This document shows, in pieces, positions 10,537 through 21,251 of a stretch of 64,000 bases of DNA (its first letter is position 1; every line of letters starts with the position of its first letter). Position numbers and translations under genes: made by a program. The notes below the pieces were generated by a model. That model did no database searches and had not been told where the DNA came from. It was given only the letters and a program-made list of their open reading frames with translations. This DNA is from Saussurea involucrata (Eukaryota; Streptophyta; Magnoliopsida; Asterales; Asteraceae), in the NCBI GenBank assembly GCA_033807775.1, contig CM066313.1, forward strand, positions 87,049,484-87,113,483. Direction: 5' to 3'.

Positions 10537-11483
10537 GTGATTTTGCACATGTTTTGATGTTTTATTGTTTTCTTAGATGGTTAGCGTTTTCGTTGAACAT
10601 TTCTCTATTATAATATGTATATAAATAATATAAAGTATATAAAATATGCAATACATAAAATGTTTAAATACATAAAATGTTCAAATTATTATAATAATAC
10701 AGAATATTAGTATAATATAATATATAGAATAAAGAGTAAAGTTCAATTTTGGTCCCTGACGTTTGTAATCTTCACCATTTTTAGTCCCTAATCTTCAAAA
10801 ACTCGGGTATGATCCCCCACCTACCTATTTTCGCTTGGTTTTGGTCCCTCCTGTTAACGGCCGTTATCTTTTTCCGTTAAACTGACCTTTTTGCAAACTT
10901 TTCTTATGTGTACTATTTCTTAAACTACATGGACCAAATCTGAACTTTACTCTTTTATAAATTATATTATATTTGTATTTTATAAATTATATATTTGTAT
11001 TTTATAAATTATAAATTATGTTATATATTTATATAATATATAAATTAATACACCCCATCTTCCTCCCCCAATTATATAATCAGATTTGGTCCATGTAGTT
11101 TAAGAAATGGTACAAATAAGAAAAGTTTGCAAAAAGGTCAGTTTAACGGAAAAAGATAACAACCGTTAACAGGAGGGACCAAAACCAAGCGAAAATAGGT
11201 AGGTGGGGGATCATACCCGAGTTTTTGAAGATTAGGGACTAAAAATGGTGAAGATTACAAACGTCAGGGACCAAAATTGAACTTTACTCTTTATTCTATA
11301 TATTATATTATACTAATATTCTGTATTATTATAATAATTTGAACATTTTATGTATTTAAACATTTTATGTATTGCATATTTTATATACTTTATATTATTT
11401 ATATACATATTATAATAGAGAAATGTTCAACGAAAACGCTAACCATCTAAGAAAACAATAAAACATCAAAACATGTGCAAACA
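10537..11483. repeat. Large near-perfect palindrome (two arms of about 400 bp)
   Basis: The left arm starts TTTGCACATGTTTTGATG and the right arm ends with its reverse complement, CATCAAAACATGTGCAAA. Arms run about 10537-10945 and 11083-11483, around an AT-rich loop of about 140 bp. Inside each arm lies a 'TTTGGTCCCTGACG ... GGGACCAAA' foldback-type element beginning GAGTAAAGTTCAA. By eye the arms differ at very few positions. Confidence 0.85.
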
Positions 11484-11605
11484 GGAGGGACCAAAACCAA
11501 GCGAAAATAGGTAGGTGGGGGATCATACCCGAGTTTTTGAAGATTATGGACTAAAAATGGTGAAGATTACAAACGTCAGGGACAAAAATTGAACTTTACT
11601 CTAGA
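11484..11605. repeat. Third, partial copy of the palindrome arm
   Basis: This repeats the inner part of the right arm (AGGAGGGACCAAAACC to GAACTTTACTCT), directly abutting the palindrome in the same orientation as the right arm. It differs by a few substitutions, for example ATTATGGACT instead of ATTAGGGACT. Confidence 0.8.
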
Positions 11606-11856
11606 ATAAATTACAAATTTGGTCCCTATGGTTTGAAAATACGTAAAATTAAGGGAAAAGACTAAAAGGTCGATTTGCTCTCATGGTTAATAGACAAATT
11701 GGATGGTCGTTAGCCTCAGAGACCAAATCCAAAACAAAATGTATAGGTGAATGGTTTTTTGTAATAAATGAAGAGACATGATCAGTTACGTAACAACTAA
11801 CAAACCATAGGTACGAAATCCGTAATTTACTCTTTTAATTATTATATTGCGTAATG
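11603..11856. mobile_element. MITE-like foldback element
   Basis: The ends are imperfect inverted repeats: AATAAATTACAAATTTGGTCC at the left, GAAATCCGTAATTTACTC at the right, with CTATGGTTTG/AACCATAGG just inside. No coding capacity. It shares the GAGTAAATTAC...TTGGTCC terminal theme with the next element and with the palindrome arms, so these look like members of one foldback superfamily. Confidence 0.6.
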
Positions 11857-11876
11857 TTAGAATTGGGTTATTTTTT

Positions 11877-12170
11877 TAGAGTAAATTACTGTTTTGGTCA
11901 TGTGGTTTGTCAAAAAATACGAAATTGGTCCCTAAACTTCATTTATTACTGTTTTGGTCCCTGTGGTATGCATTTGTTACGAAATTGGTCCTTATGAGGG
12001 ACCAAAACCGTAATAAATTCTTATGCAGAAAGTTACGAAAATGGTCCTTATGAGGGACCAATTTCGTAACAAAGTGCATACCACAAGGACCAAAACAGTA
12101 ATAAATGAAGTTTAGGGACCAATTCCGTATTTTTTGACAAAGCACATGGACCAAAACAGTAATTAGCTCT
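11877..12170. mobile_element. MITE-like foldback element, highly palindromic
   Basis: Starts GAGTAAATTACTGTTTTGGTC and ends GACCAAAACAGTAATTAGCTC. Several internal blocks are inverted copies of each other, for example CCCTAAACTTCATTTATTACTG against CAGTAATAAATGAAGTTTAGGG. The centre is near 12020. No ORF of interest. Confidence 0.75.
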
Positions 12171-12225
12171 TTTTTTTAACATATTATTTTGGTGATTTTA
12201 AACTTGTCAACTGATTTATCAAATA

Positions 12226-12255
12226 CCAGGTTCGAACCGTGTATTACACGGGGTA
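12226..12255 (-). mobile_element. Possible Helitron 3' terminus
   Basis: On the minus strand a hairpin (CCGTGTAATACACGG, perfect stem) is followed seven bases later by CTGG and then T, fitting the Helitron rule hairpin-CTRR-T. Weaker than the similar end at 13073 because CTGG is a rarer form. The 5' TC end was not located. Confidence 0.35.
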
Positions 12256-13072
12256 ATTTAAAAAAATTAAATCATGTCAGAAAACTTATCTTACAGATAT
12301 GAATGATCATCGAAAGTACGATGCTACTTTTCCAAGCTTTTTTCCCTTCAAAGTTTTTTTTGCAGTTGGTTACAAAATGTCCTTGTTTTAGGCAGTTTTC
12401 ACAAAGGATAATTAATAAAAAATATGAATAAATATTAAGAATATTCAATATTGGACTCATTTCGAACGTATTGACGAAGCGATTACAATGGTATAATTTG
12501 TAAAAAATAGAAATATTTTTTAATGCATTATAGTTCTTATACATTATTTATGTTTATATGATAAGAGTCTAAAATGAAAAATAAAAAAGTAAGAGATTAA
12601 AAGTAAACTACATACCTAATTATAAGGGTAGTAAATGTAACATATAAATTAAAAAAATTGAATTAAGGAGATATTTAAGGAGAAGTGAATGTAGATGTGC
12701 TAATTGAACTTATAATGTAAACTGCGTCCAGATACATGTTTAGGCGGGAAAATACTGAAGTCGGCTCACCAGAAGACGACACGTGGCATGCTAGTTACTT
12801 ATTTATTATATGTATAGATTTTAATCAAATGTAATTAGTATATCAATTAACTTATCAACTAACAATTAGCTTATCAGTTAGTCTGTCAGTGACACTCTTA
12901 TTTAATAAATGATTTGGAAATTAAAATTATTATAATTTTTAATGAAATAAATGACAAGTTCAATATTTTAAGGACCTCTTATTTGTTATTTGTTATTGGC
13001 ATGTATTTTTGTTCATACAACAATTTATGTTTGAGAAAGCTACATATTTGGTGTATGTGGTTTATATGTATA
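12256..13072. other. AT-rich stretch, no gene seen
   Basis: No credible coding region or RNA gene. A CACGTGG motif stands near 12780, followed by tandem-like TTAACTTATCAACTAAC / TTAGCTTATCAGTTAG blocks near 12845-12890. Confidence 0.5.
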
Positions 13073-13104
13073 CTAGCAGTGTACCCGTGTAATGCGACGG
13101 GGTG
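13073..13104 (-). mobile_element. Helitron-like 3' terminus
   Basis: On the minus strand CCCCGTCGCATTACACGGG can form a CCCGT/ACGGG stem, followed by TACACTG and the terminal CTAG, then T. Helitrons end with a short hairpin about 10 bases before CTRR and insert into A-T. A related end, with CTAG at 13473-13476 and the hairpin CCGCCACATTGTGCGG just inside, lies 400 bp away in the same orientation. I did not find 5' ends. Confidence 0.5.
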
Positions 13105-13472
13105 TGAAATTTTAATGCAGATTACAATTTTGAAAAAGTAGTATAATTATTTCTCGTTAAACAATTAGCCAAGTTTGTAACTTCCGGTTCACCCATGGCA
13201 AACAACAAAATAAATAAAAAAAAGATTATATAAACCAATAGAGGAAAGACATTATCAACCAAGAAGTCAACAACTAAATATATCAAATAAACAAACCCAA
13301 ATGGGCTTTTATGCCTTCGTGAGTCAAATATAGCAACACTTGTTTATTAAGTCAATGCCATAGTTGAAAATCATACTTAAATGCCCATAAAATACACAAA
13401 TTCATATATAGCTCACATGATTTCTGAAAGAGAATGGGGGAGCAAGAGTGTAAATGGACTGCAGAAATATCT

Positions 13473-13498
13473 CTAGTTGAATATCCGCACAATGTGGC
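13473..13498 (-). mobile_element. Second Helitron-like 3' terminus
   Basis: Minus strand: CCCGCCACATTGTGCGG hairpin, eight bases, then CTAG. The base after CTAG is A instead of the usual T, so this may be a decayed or coincidental end. The region 13105-13472 has no gene. Confidence 0.35.
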
Positions 13499-13606
13499 GG
13501 GATGTAAAACGTTCATTTACTTAATTTGGAAATATCAAAATTTTCAAGATGTCATAAAACTTATTTGTTTGGGGGGAAACGGGGATGGAACCCCGGAAAA
13601 ACTTTA

Positions 13607-15727
13607 TTAAAAAAAAACTACGAGGGGCATACCTATGGCCCAATCCTTGATAATATCCATCCAAGCTAGAGATGGCCCGGTCCCAAAAAAGCCTGGTGGG
13701 GGCCCGAAGCCCAGCCCGCCCAAAGCCCGGTCCCGGCCCGGCCCGCTTCAAGCCCGGTCCTAGCCCGTCAGGCCCTACCAGGCCTTGATTTCACGTTTTT
13801 TCTCGGCCCGGTTTAGGCCCGGCCCGGTTCATTCAAAAAATCTAGCCGTTATATGACTGTTTTATAGCCGTTTCTAGCCGTTTTTTGTGTTTTTTTTGCC
13901 TCTAAAACACTATAAATAGGTAGTGGATGTATGAGGTTTGATACCAAGTTACAAAAGCGCAAAAAACGCAATTCTCGCTTACAATTCTCGATTTCTCGCT
14001 TTCTCGTGTTCATTTCATGCAACTTCTCGTTCTTTCAATTTTTCCATCCTTCAATCAAAATGTCCGGCGGTAGTTCAAACTATTTAAATGTATTTTTCTT
14101 TATAATTTATATAAAATTAATAGAACGTATTTTTATTTATATATGAAATTCTAATAGAACGTATTTTTAAGTATGTTTGAGTGAACCAATTAATTATTTT
14201 ATAGTGGATACGAATAATATTTATTAAAAATGGAATATATATATATATTTTTTACAAAGCCCGATTTAGGCCCGGTTTTGAGCCCGGTCCCGACCCGGTC
14301 TTAGAAAAGCCTTAACGGGCCTAGCCCTCAACCCCAAAGCCCGGGCTTGTGAATAGTGTTTAGACCCGGTCCCTATGAAAGCCCGGTCCAGGCTAGCCCG
14401 ACCCGCTCATTTGGACACCTCTAATCCAAGCACCATACATTCTCTCATTACCATCTTCCATAATATCATTACGGCCCAAATTCTCAAGGTCTACATACCT
14501 ATCATTCCAATACTCCCATTTAATTCCCCTTTCTACATTCAAAATACTCAACATTACAAATTCCTTACACCAAATCTCACGGCCATTTATAAAAATATCC
14601 CAAAAGAAGAAGAAAGGCCAATAACTTTTATAAAGGCCCTACAATATATTTCCAAGCTCCATACCAAATTCCTCATCATCCCTATTAGAAAGCTTCAATT
14701 CCCCATTACAGGAGCCATAGCTACTGTTACCCAGCAGACCAACATATTCTTCATTTCTTTCACAATCATCCCCAAGCCTAAAAAAGAATCTCATGACAAC
14801 ATCATCATATATCCAGGAATAATTATGACATCCTCTATGAATCCAATTTTTCCAAATTTGCACCATTTGTCTTCTCACCCACTTCTGATTGCCAATAACT
14901 TTAATCCAACATCTGCAAAAGGTAAAAATAATGGCAGAATGCCAAATTGCAGGACCAAGAAAGAGAGTAGAAACAAATTGTTGAAAATCCAATATAGATT
15001 TCAACAGGTTTAGAAATAATGGTATAGGAACAAAATAGTGGAAACAATCATCAATTCTTCTCCAAGTCAAAACCCACCACAATAAGCTACAACAGTTGTA
15101 ATCCCAGTGGCTTAATCCATACAGCTCAATTTCAATAATCCTCAAACCCTCCTTATAGCTTCCAAACATATATGGATTAACAAGATTTTTAATCAGACCA
15201 CTTAGAGGAGATAAGGAGCTACTGTTGGTAAATAATAAAACCAACCAATAAAAAAACCACCATAAAACTCGTGGCCTTAAACACCACAGGTGAGAGTCCC
15301 ACACTAACACAAAAAGCTCCAATAAGAAATATGTGTAAATCAGATCAGTGATCAACAACCCACACACTTTCTTATCAAAATAATTAGGAGCAAGAATGTA
15401 CATAAGAGCAGGATCAGTGATCAACCACCCCCATGACATCCCAAATAAAGACCAAAGGAGGGGGTAGAAACAAAACACACACATTCTAAAAAAATCCAGG
15501 AACATCTCACCCAATCCAAAAGAAAGATCAAACAATATATCTGATACCAGAGAGAACCAGAGTAACCAACAGAACATAACCTGGTTCAAGGGCCATAAAA
15601 TTCCCATAATCCAAGGAAATTCAATCACCAACCAACATACCTTCATAGCAAGCTTGAAAACCCATATGTACCAAAGGATCCTGGTAGCAAGGTTTGGGGC
15701 AAAAAACCAAATTAACAATCCCCACAA
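13607..15727 (-). pseudogene. Unknown tryptophan-rich ORF, split by a hAT insertion
   Basis: A 362-codon open frame (15727-14639) is unusually rich in Trp, Leu, Phe, Tyr and Cys and has several hydrophobic stretches. After one stop codon (TAG near 14639) the same frame continues open through WDIFINGREIW and GNERMYGAW to the hAT insertion at 14423. It resumes beyond the element as MDIIKDWAIGMPLVVFF with a stop at 13607-13609. The frame is kept exactly if one copy of the 8-bp target duplication is ignored. I do not recognise the protein; membrane location or a transposon origin are both possible. The frame also stays open upstream of 15727 for a short way (ISFLGFRNNVEYRVW). A chance frame of this length in AT-rich DNA is unlikely but not excluded. 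Confidence 0.4.
13667..14423. mobile_element. Non-autonomous hAT element with perfect 8-bp target duplication
   Basis: The 757-bp element is flanked by ATCCAAGC on both sides (13659-13666 and 14424-14431). Ends are imperfect inverted repeats, TAGAGATGGCCC and (reverse) TAGAGGTGTCCAAA. Subterminal regions are packed with GGCCCGG/CCGGGCC motifs, as in several plant hAT families. The element retains a TATA box (CTATAAATAGG at about 13911), a leader with TTCTCG repeats and an ATG (14059) opening MSGGSSNYLN, but no transposase follows. This looks like a deletion derivative that kept the 5' end of the transposase gene. Confidence 0.9.
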
Positions 15728-16056
15728 CCAGACACGATACTCAACATTATTCCTAAACCCAAGAAACGAAATCCGGACCGTGTTAGAACCAAAAAAATGC
15801 TCTAAAACATGAATGGATTACAAGAATATCTAATCCTAACCCCCTTCCCCTATACACGCACATCAAACCAAGTCTAGCATTAATACACTTCTTCATATAT
15901 TAAAAACCCCATACAGCCATCCAAACCTCCCAATAAGCCTCTTTATTACTCCAAAACAAAATCAAAAAACTTACCTCCTCTACCCTGCTCCCCCTTATGC
16001 CTCCAGCCCAACGCCCAGACCCCAGAACCCAAGAAGAAGCATCCAAATTAAATCAA
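15728..16056. other. No gene seen
   Basis: Continuation of the tryptophan-rich repeat sequence with stops in all frames. Polypyrimidine-rich on the plus strand (CCCCTTCCCCTATACACGC). Confidence 0.5.
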
Positions 16057-16192
16057 ATTCATTACAGGAACTTCATATGAACAAAAGTAAAATGTCGAAT
16101 TCATTGCATGAACTTTTTATGAACAAAAGTAAAATGTTGAATTCATTACAGGAACTTCTTATGAACAAAAGTAAAATGTCTAATTCATTATA
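16057..16192. repeat. 42-bp tandem repeat, three copies
   Basis: Units begin ATTCATTACAGGAACTT and contain TATGAACAAAAGTAAAATGT. The second unit reads TTGCATGAAC. No ORF. Confidence 0.85.
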
Positions 16193-18695
16193 CATCAAAT
16201 CTTGGATTTTAGACCAACTTTTTCAATAAGTTTCCCTGCAACCGATTTCAGAAACATGATTTACAAACGTTATCGCCTCAATCTTTGATAAGATGCAACC
16301 TACGCTGTTTACGATCCAGTACTGGATCACTGTGTTTTCTGGAAAATGATAACGAAATAATGGGAATAAATATTTACTTGCTTTGCGATAGTGCATGTTG
16401 GCCAAAATTATTTAATCCAAACAAATCTAAAACACCTATATGAACATACCGTGAAGGGGATATCTTCAATTAAAAGAAAACTGACAAAGACGCCTAGATT
16501 CCTTGGTTGAAATTCAGCTTCGATATCTACGATCATGTCTCGAGCTTGGTGCTTATGATTCAACAAACATTGAAATGCCAAAGAACATCCTACCATGGAA
16601 TGAAATCTATATTTAGCCAGAAAAAGGTGCAACAGTTCGAAAGTCGTTTGAAATGGTAAAGCAAATCTATAAACAAAAGCAAATCATAAACAAACTGAAT
16701 CATTTGAAATGGTAAAGCAAATCTACATTCCTCGTTTGAAAGAAGCAACCACATTTACCTGGAACAGACAAATCTATAAGACCCGGTTCTTCAAGTTAAT
16801 GAACCGATTACGTAAGATTTAATGAAGCGATTACCTGCTCCAACACAAAGATTTAAACCTATCTTCAATATTTTCCCCTAACAAATTAAAAAAATTGATG
16901 GAAAGAGAAATAGAAGTCGAGAGAAATGAGAACACGAAAACCACAGTGTAAGAAAAATCTGAACACCAACAACAAATGTTACCTTTATGGAACACCAACA
17001 ACCGTCCAGCTGTGATGGAGGAGACGAAGGGCTCGAAGTGTCTTCTTTGAACATAGCAAAATCAAAGAACACAAATCAAAATCAATTAAAGAACACATAA
17101 ATCAAATTCGATTATTTAACAGAAATCAAAATCAAAGAAACCTTAAAAATAAATGAATGGTATACCTGCAAAACACCAGAAGTGGAGTCCGAATATAGTT
17201 GTAATTGGAAATCCAGTTTCAGTGCTCCGTATCCAAAAAAGGCTTAGGTAACTCAAGTAATCGCCAACCCCAACAAACGTATGATTATTCCAAAAAAGGC
17301 TTAGGTAACTATGTCAGTTAATCGATCTGTCAAAGATTTATACAATTGCATGACAATTAAAAAGGTATGATTATTACAAAAAAGAGCAAGTAAATCAAAA
17401 TACCTTTGTTCTTAAGGTCATTCTTGCAAATGGGATCGAGAGACGAACTTTTGGGCTTTCAAAATGGGAGTGAGAATCGAGATCAACAGACCAAACCAAC
17501 AATCAGAAATCAAAATCGAAGAAAACATAGAGCCAAAATGAACATCTACAAAATGAAATGATCAATTTTTAGTTAATCAATTGATTAAGATCATAACCGT
17601 TATCAGAATGGAAGCAAAATCTAAACATAAACCCTACTAATAGTGAAAAATGCAAAATCAACTTAACAAAGGACAAAAATGGCATTAGTTGTAACACTGA
17701 AGTTCAAATTCAGTAATTATCAAGGTAAGTAATCACATCTAAGTAAAACAAAAATGATAATCGACAAACATTAAAACATATAAGAGATCTATTGATGGTT
17801 TACAATAAACATACCTTGCTCTTGGTGACAGAGTCATTGACATTAAGAGTACATATTGCCTGCATCTAGTCCCATCCACACTCATGTGTCAACTAATTCT
17901 CGGTGGAGCATAACTCCATATATGGAACCATTGTCATCTGGTCCCATCCACACTAAAACATCCTACAAAATCCAAATGCTTCTAAAATGCTATGAGAAAC
18001 AGGAGTAACTCTGTTGAAAAACAAAACAAGTCTGGTGGCCGGAAAAGGAAGGGGAGCGGGAGCCCACCGCTTGAGAAACGAAGAAGAAACTGAAGGATGT
18101 GGAGGAAGGTGTTAGCTACATAAAGAAAGGTAAGGGGTGTTTATTGTTCTTTGTATTTAAAATGAGAAAAAAGTATGGTATTCATTGTGGTAGCCATGGA
18201 TATGTGGCAACTGTTCATCCTTCATGTACTTGCTGCTGGAACTAAATTTTGATTGTGTATTGCTTTCTGGTCATGAAATGGCATATCTTTATTTATGAAA
18301 ATCAACAGTCTTCAAGTATCCTCACATTTTTTTCATTTACATTTTTTTCTTCTAATTTGTATCCATTTTATATGATTAACATGTTTTCGGCCTATATGAT
18401 ATCGGTTGATTTTGATGTGACGTTTCTTCACATAATTTACGACATAACTCGACAACTTAAGATTCATATATCAATAGTTACAAGATTTATCTGTTACAAG
18501 AATTAAATGATTGTTACATTATTATTAAGAAACAAATTTTTTTTTTGAGTAAAGAGACGCAAAAGTATCAATACATGAGAACCACTACAAATTTCATTAC
18601 ATTTTACTATTTTATTTATTTTTATATTTACTTTTACATTGTTGATTAATTTATAATACTTTTTAGCGATTCGTGCAAGTCGGGATGGACCTTTT
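16193..18695. other. Unassigned region with gene-like fragments and a dispersed repeat
   Basis: No gene could be built. A 55-bp block (CCAAAAAAGGCTTAGGTAACT) is duplicated near 17235 and 17293. 18025-18115 (TCTGGTGGCCGGAAAAGGAAG to GTGTTAGCTACAT) is an inverted relative of 27080-27180, so it belongs to a dispersed repeat. Short open frames here have no recognisable domain. Confidence 0.45.
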
Positions 18696-19273
18696 GGGTG
18701 CGTTTGGTATGATGGACATGACAGAACAAGGTGGAACAGAACAAGGGTGTACCATGTTTGGCATGACAATAAGTGGAACACACATGAACTAACTAGAACA
18801 AGAGTGGAACACGCGTGTCCCACTCCTACCCCTGGAACTAACTGGAACAGCATCTGAGAGACCAAAATACCCCCAAACCTAACATGCCCTCTCGTTCAAG
18901 CCTCCATATCGACTTCACATTCATCATCTTTAGCCTTCAGAAATCGACAAACTTCTCCAATGATTTCATCAGGTTCAATTTTGGCAAGTTTCGATTTTGG
19001 CAGGTTCGATTTTGGTAGGTTTCGATTTTGGCATGTTCGATTTCTGGAAGTTCGATTTTGGCAGGTTCGATTTAATCGGTTTCGATTTTGGTAGGTTTCG
19101 ATTTCATCAGATAATTCCTCCATACCATCGATATTGATCTTATCTGGACTAGGGTTAAATTGGTCATTTAACCGACCCTGTTCTGTCCTGTCCAGTCTTA
19201 CCAAACGCCGAACACCTGTTCTATTCTGTGCTGTTCTGTTCTGTCCCATTCTGTCTGCGTACCAAACGCACCC
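18696..19273. mobile_element. MITE with 14-bp terminal inverted repeats
   Basis: Ends GGGTGCGTTTGGTA and TACCAAACGCACCC are perfect inverted repeats. A TTT flanks each side, a possible 3-bp target duplication. Subterminal ends are rich in GAACAGAACAAG / CTGTTCTGTTCTG. The centre (18970-19105) is a purine/pyrimidine-skewed tandem run of the type TTCGATTTTGGCAGG that happens to give an open frame on the minus strand with no protein signature. Confidence 0.8.
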
Positions 19274-19805
19274 TTTAAGCCTCTAGCGGGTTCTGTGTAT
19301 ATGTTCAACTAATTTGCGTAAGTATAATTTCTTGGGGTATGAAAAATGTACCCGTTAAACTTTGAAATGTGCTATGAGATATTAGAAAATAAAAGAAACA
19401 TCAATAAAAAAACGGGAAAGAATCGCTAAAAGTCAACCAAAAAGCTTAAAAAATCTCTTGGAATGTGAAATTTGGCTAACAAAACAACAGACGATTTTGC
19501 AGACTTTTGATAAACTTTATAGGTAGATCTGCTCGGTAAAATTCTCGGGTTCGCCATCGCCGGCAATAGGACAAGTTAAATCTACACCTATCTAATTTTT
19601 CTTTTGAGAGGGATACATCTATATGTTAATTTTATTCTTTTATACATCAACAAAGAAATTTATTTTTTACATTTTAAATACATAATTTAACATTAATATA
19701 AATATGTAATTATGTATCCATATTATATAGCAACATCCAGCTACAATACCAGGTGTCCAGGTCCATTTATTTATGAGAGATATTGAATCCGCATTATTCA
19801 ATTTT
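19274..19805. other. AT-rich spacer upstream of the first U5 locus
   Basis: No gene or repeat recognised apart from AT-rich sequence; it ends at the snRNA promoter element at 19806. Confidence 0.5.
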
Positions 19806-19859
19806 CTCCCACATCGAAAGCTGGATATAAATGTGAAGTGTAGCAGATGAATAAATAAG
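19806..19859 (+). promoter_or_regulatory. snRNA promoter (USE + TATA) of U5 copy A
   Basis: The upstream sequence element CTCCCACATCG lies at 19806-19816 and a TATA-like ATAAATAAG at 19851-19859, 34 bp apart. Spacing of 33-34 bp is the signature of RNA polymerase II plant snRNA genes (polymerase III snRNA genes have about ten fewer). The RNA start follows about 29 bases after the TATA. Confidence 0.85.
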
Positions 19860-19879
19860 GCCCTCAGCCAGAAACAAAA

Positions 19880-20008
19880 ACCACGCAGCCATGCAATGAA
19901 CACAAAGCGAACTATTCTTTCGCCTTTTACTAAAGAATACCGTGTGTTCGTTGTATAAAGTGGCATACGCTTATTTTTAGAGAGGTGTTCATTTATTTGA
20001 ATGCCTCC
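19880..20008 (+). ncRNA. U5: U5 spliceosomal snRNA, copy A
   Basis: U5 snRNA aligns exon ends in the spliceosome through its loop I. The invariant loop CGCCTTTTACTAAAG is present in TTCTTTCGCCTTTTACTAAAGAA, closed by stem strands GAACAC and GTGTTC. A Sm-like site (TTATTTTTAG) follows; canonical sites end in GG, so this one carries a G-to-A change. A 10-bp terminal stem-loop (GAGGTGTTCA/TGAATGCCTC) follows. Length about 129 nt, close to plant U5. Downstream, CAATTTGTAGTTTAA (20011-20025) matches the plant snRNA 3' box CA-N(3-10)-AGTNNAA exactly. Probably a real or very recently real gene; the Sm variant is the main doubt. Confidence 0.9.
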
Positions 20009-20152
20009 TACAATTTGTAGTTTAAATAATAAATCAGGTAGTTGAATAGCATAAAAATTTCTAGTGAGGGTGTTGCTGACTATTCTAATGCTAACCTGGT
20101 AATGTTTTATTGACAATATTTGATATTTTAACTTTTCCGTTAAGATGATTTA

Positions 20153-20369
20153 GGGGCTGTTTACTTTTCGGGTAAGATTTTAGTCCACTAAAATGACATC
20201 GTATGCTACAATTTAGTCGGTAAGCGCTAACGTGGTAAGAGTCGTCACACTCACTTACCGGGTATGACTCTTGGTCCTTGCCTCCGCTCTTACCGGGTAA
20301 GATTCTTGGTCCTAGCCATATTCATCCGGTAATCTAATATGACTTGGTAAGCATTTTGTAAACGGCCCC
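20153..20369. mobile_element. Tourist/PIF-Harbinger-like MITE
   Basis: 217 bp with terminal inverted repeats GGGGCTGTTTAC and GTAAACGGCCCC and a TTA target duplication at each side (20150-20152, 20370-20372). Internally rich in TTACCGGGTAAGA-type inverted motifs. A diverged relative follows at about 20395-20635 with less clear ends. Confidence 0.85.
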
Positions 20370-20394
20370 TTAGTCTATTTGACATTATCACTTA

Positions 20395-20635
20395 CTTTAT
20401 AGGATAAGAATTATAGTCCATCGAAATTGATGTCATATGCAACTAACAATTTGATTGATAAATGGTAACCATGTAAGAGTTGTCACTTTACTCGCTTACC
20501 AGGTAAGACTCTGTCCTTTCCACCGCTCTTACCGAATAAGATTATCAGTCTGTGTCATGTTCATCTGTTTAGGTGAGTGGTGGTGACCCAATAAGCACTC
20601 ATCGGGTAAACATTAGGTAAATGTCCCCTTGTACA
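20395..20635. repeat. Diverged second copy of the preceding MITE
   Basis: Shares ATTATAGTCCATCGAAATTGATGTCAT, CGCTTACCAGGTAAGACTC and the end GGTAAATGTCCCC with the 20153 element in the same order. Its ends are degraded. Confidence 0.65.
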
Positions 20636-21015
20636 TTATTTGAATAATTCAAACTTTACAAAAATATGAAAACGTTTGGCTTGTTAGAACACCAGTGTTA
20701 AGAAGCTCAATTTGCCAAGTTAAATGGTTGCATTTTCTGTTCGAGATTGGGTCAAGTTTGAGAATTACTAAAGCTCGAGCTTGAATGCTCCAATCGTTAC
20801 CATTCCTACCACCAAGCACCTCAAGTCTCCAACTCTTGAATAATGATAACTAATATGGAAGTTTTCTTTGTCGTTATAATTATAGTATATACTTCAAAAC
20901 AGAGTGAAAGTTCTAAGACGTGGTCACACTGGATGCAGAACGAGTAAACCAGGCTCAATGAAGTCATGGCATGAGAAAGGAGGTTGGTTATTGATGGCTA
21001 AATCATTAGGGTGTC

Positions 21016-21067
21016 ATCCCACATTGATAATAAAACGGAAGGTTTAGCCATGTCTAAATCTATTTAA
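21016..21067 (+). promoter_or_regulatory. snRNA promoter (USE + TATA) of U1 copy A
   Basis: ATCCCACATTG at 21016-21026 and TATTTAA at 21061-21067 are separated by 34 bp. The U1 5' end lies 31 bases after the TATA start. This is the polymerase II snRNA promoter layout of plants. Confidence 0.88.
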
Positions 21068-21091
21068 GAAGATCGTTGAGCAACTTAGAAC

Positions 21092-21251
21092 ATACTTACC
21101 TGGACGGGATCAATGAGTGATCAAAAAGGCTCATGGTCTAGGTTGGTGACCTCCATTGCACATAGGAGGGGTGCTTGCTTAAGGTCGGCCCAAGTGGTCG
21201 AGCCTACGTCATAATTTGTGACAGTGGGGGCTTGCGTTCGCGCAGCCCCTT
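21092..21251 (+). ncRNA. U1: U1 spliceosomal snRNA, copy A
   Basis: U1 recognises 5' splice sites. The 5' end ATACTTACCTGGACGGG holds the full complement of the splice site (ACTTACCTG). Stem-loop I is closed by ATGAG/CTCAT with loop TGATCAAAAAGG. The U1A-binding-type loop contains ATTGCAC, the Sm site is ATAATTTGTG, and the terminal hairpin GGGGGCTTGCG-TTCG-CGCAGCCCC ends the RNA. Length is about 160 nt, near the plant norm. Relative to copies C and D the terminal stem has a paired C-to-T and G-to-A change that preserves pairing. No damaging change is visible, so this is the best candidate for a functional U1 gene here. Confidence 0.93.

Noticed and set aside
12215..12250. GGTTCGAACC resembling a tRNA B box
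   Set aside because: No A box or cloverleaf fits around it; the sequence is better explained by the hairpin of a Helitron-like end.
18896..19249. Minus-strand ORF rich in QNRT repeats
   Set aside because: It lies inside a MITE and comes from a TTCGATTTTGGCAGG tandem run; no protein signature.
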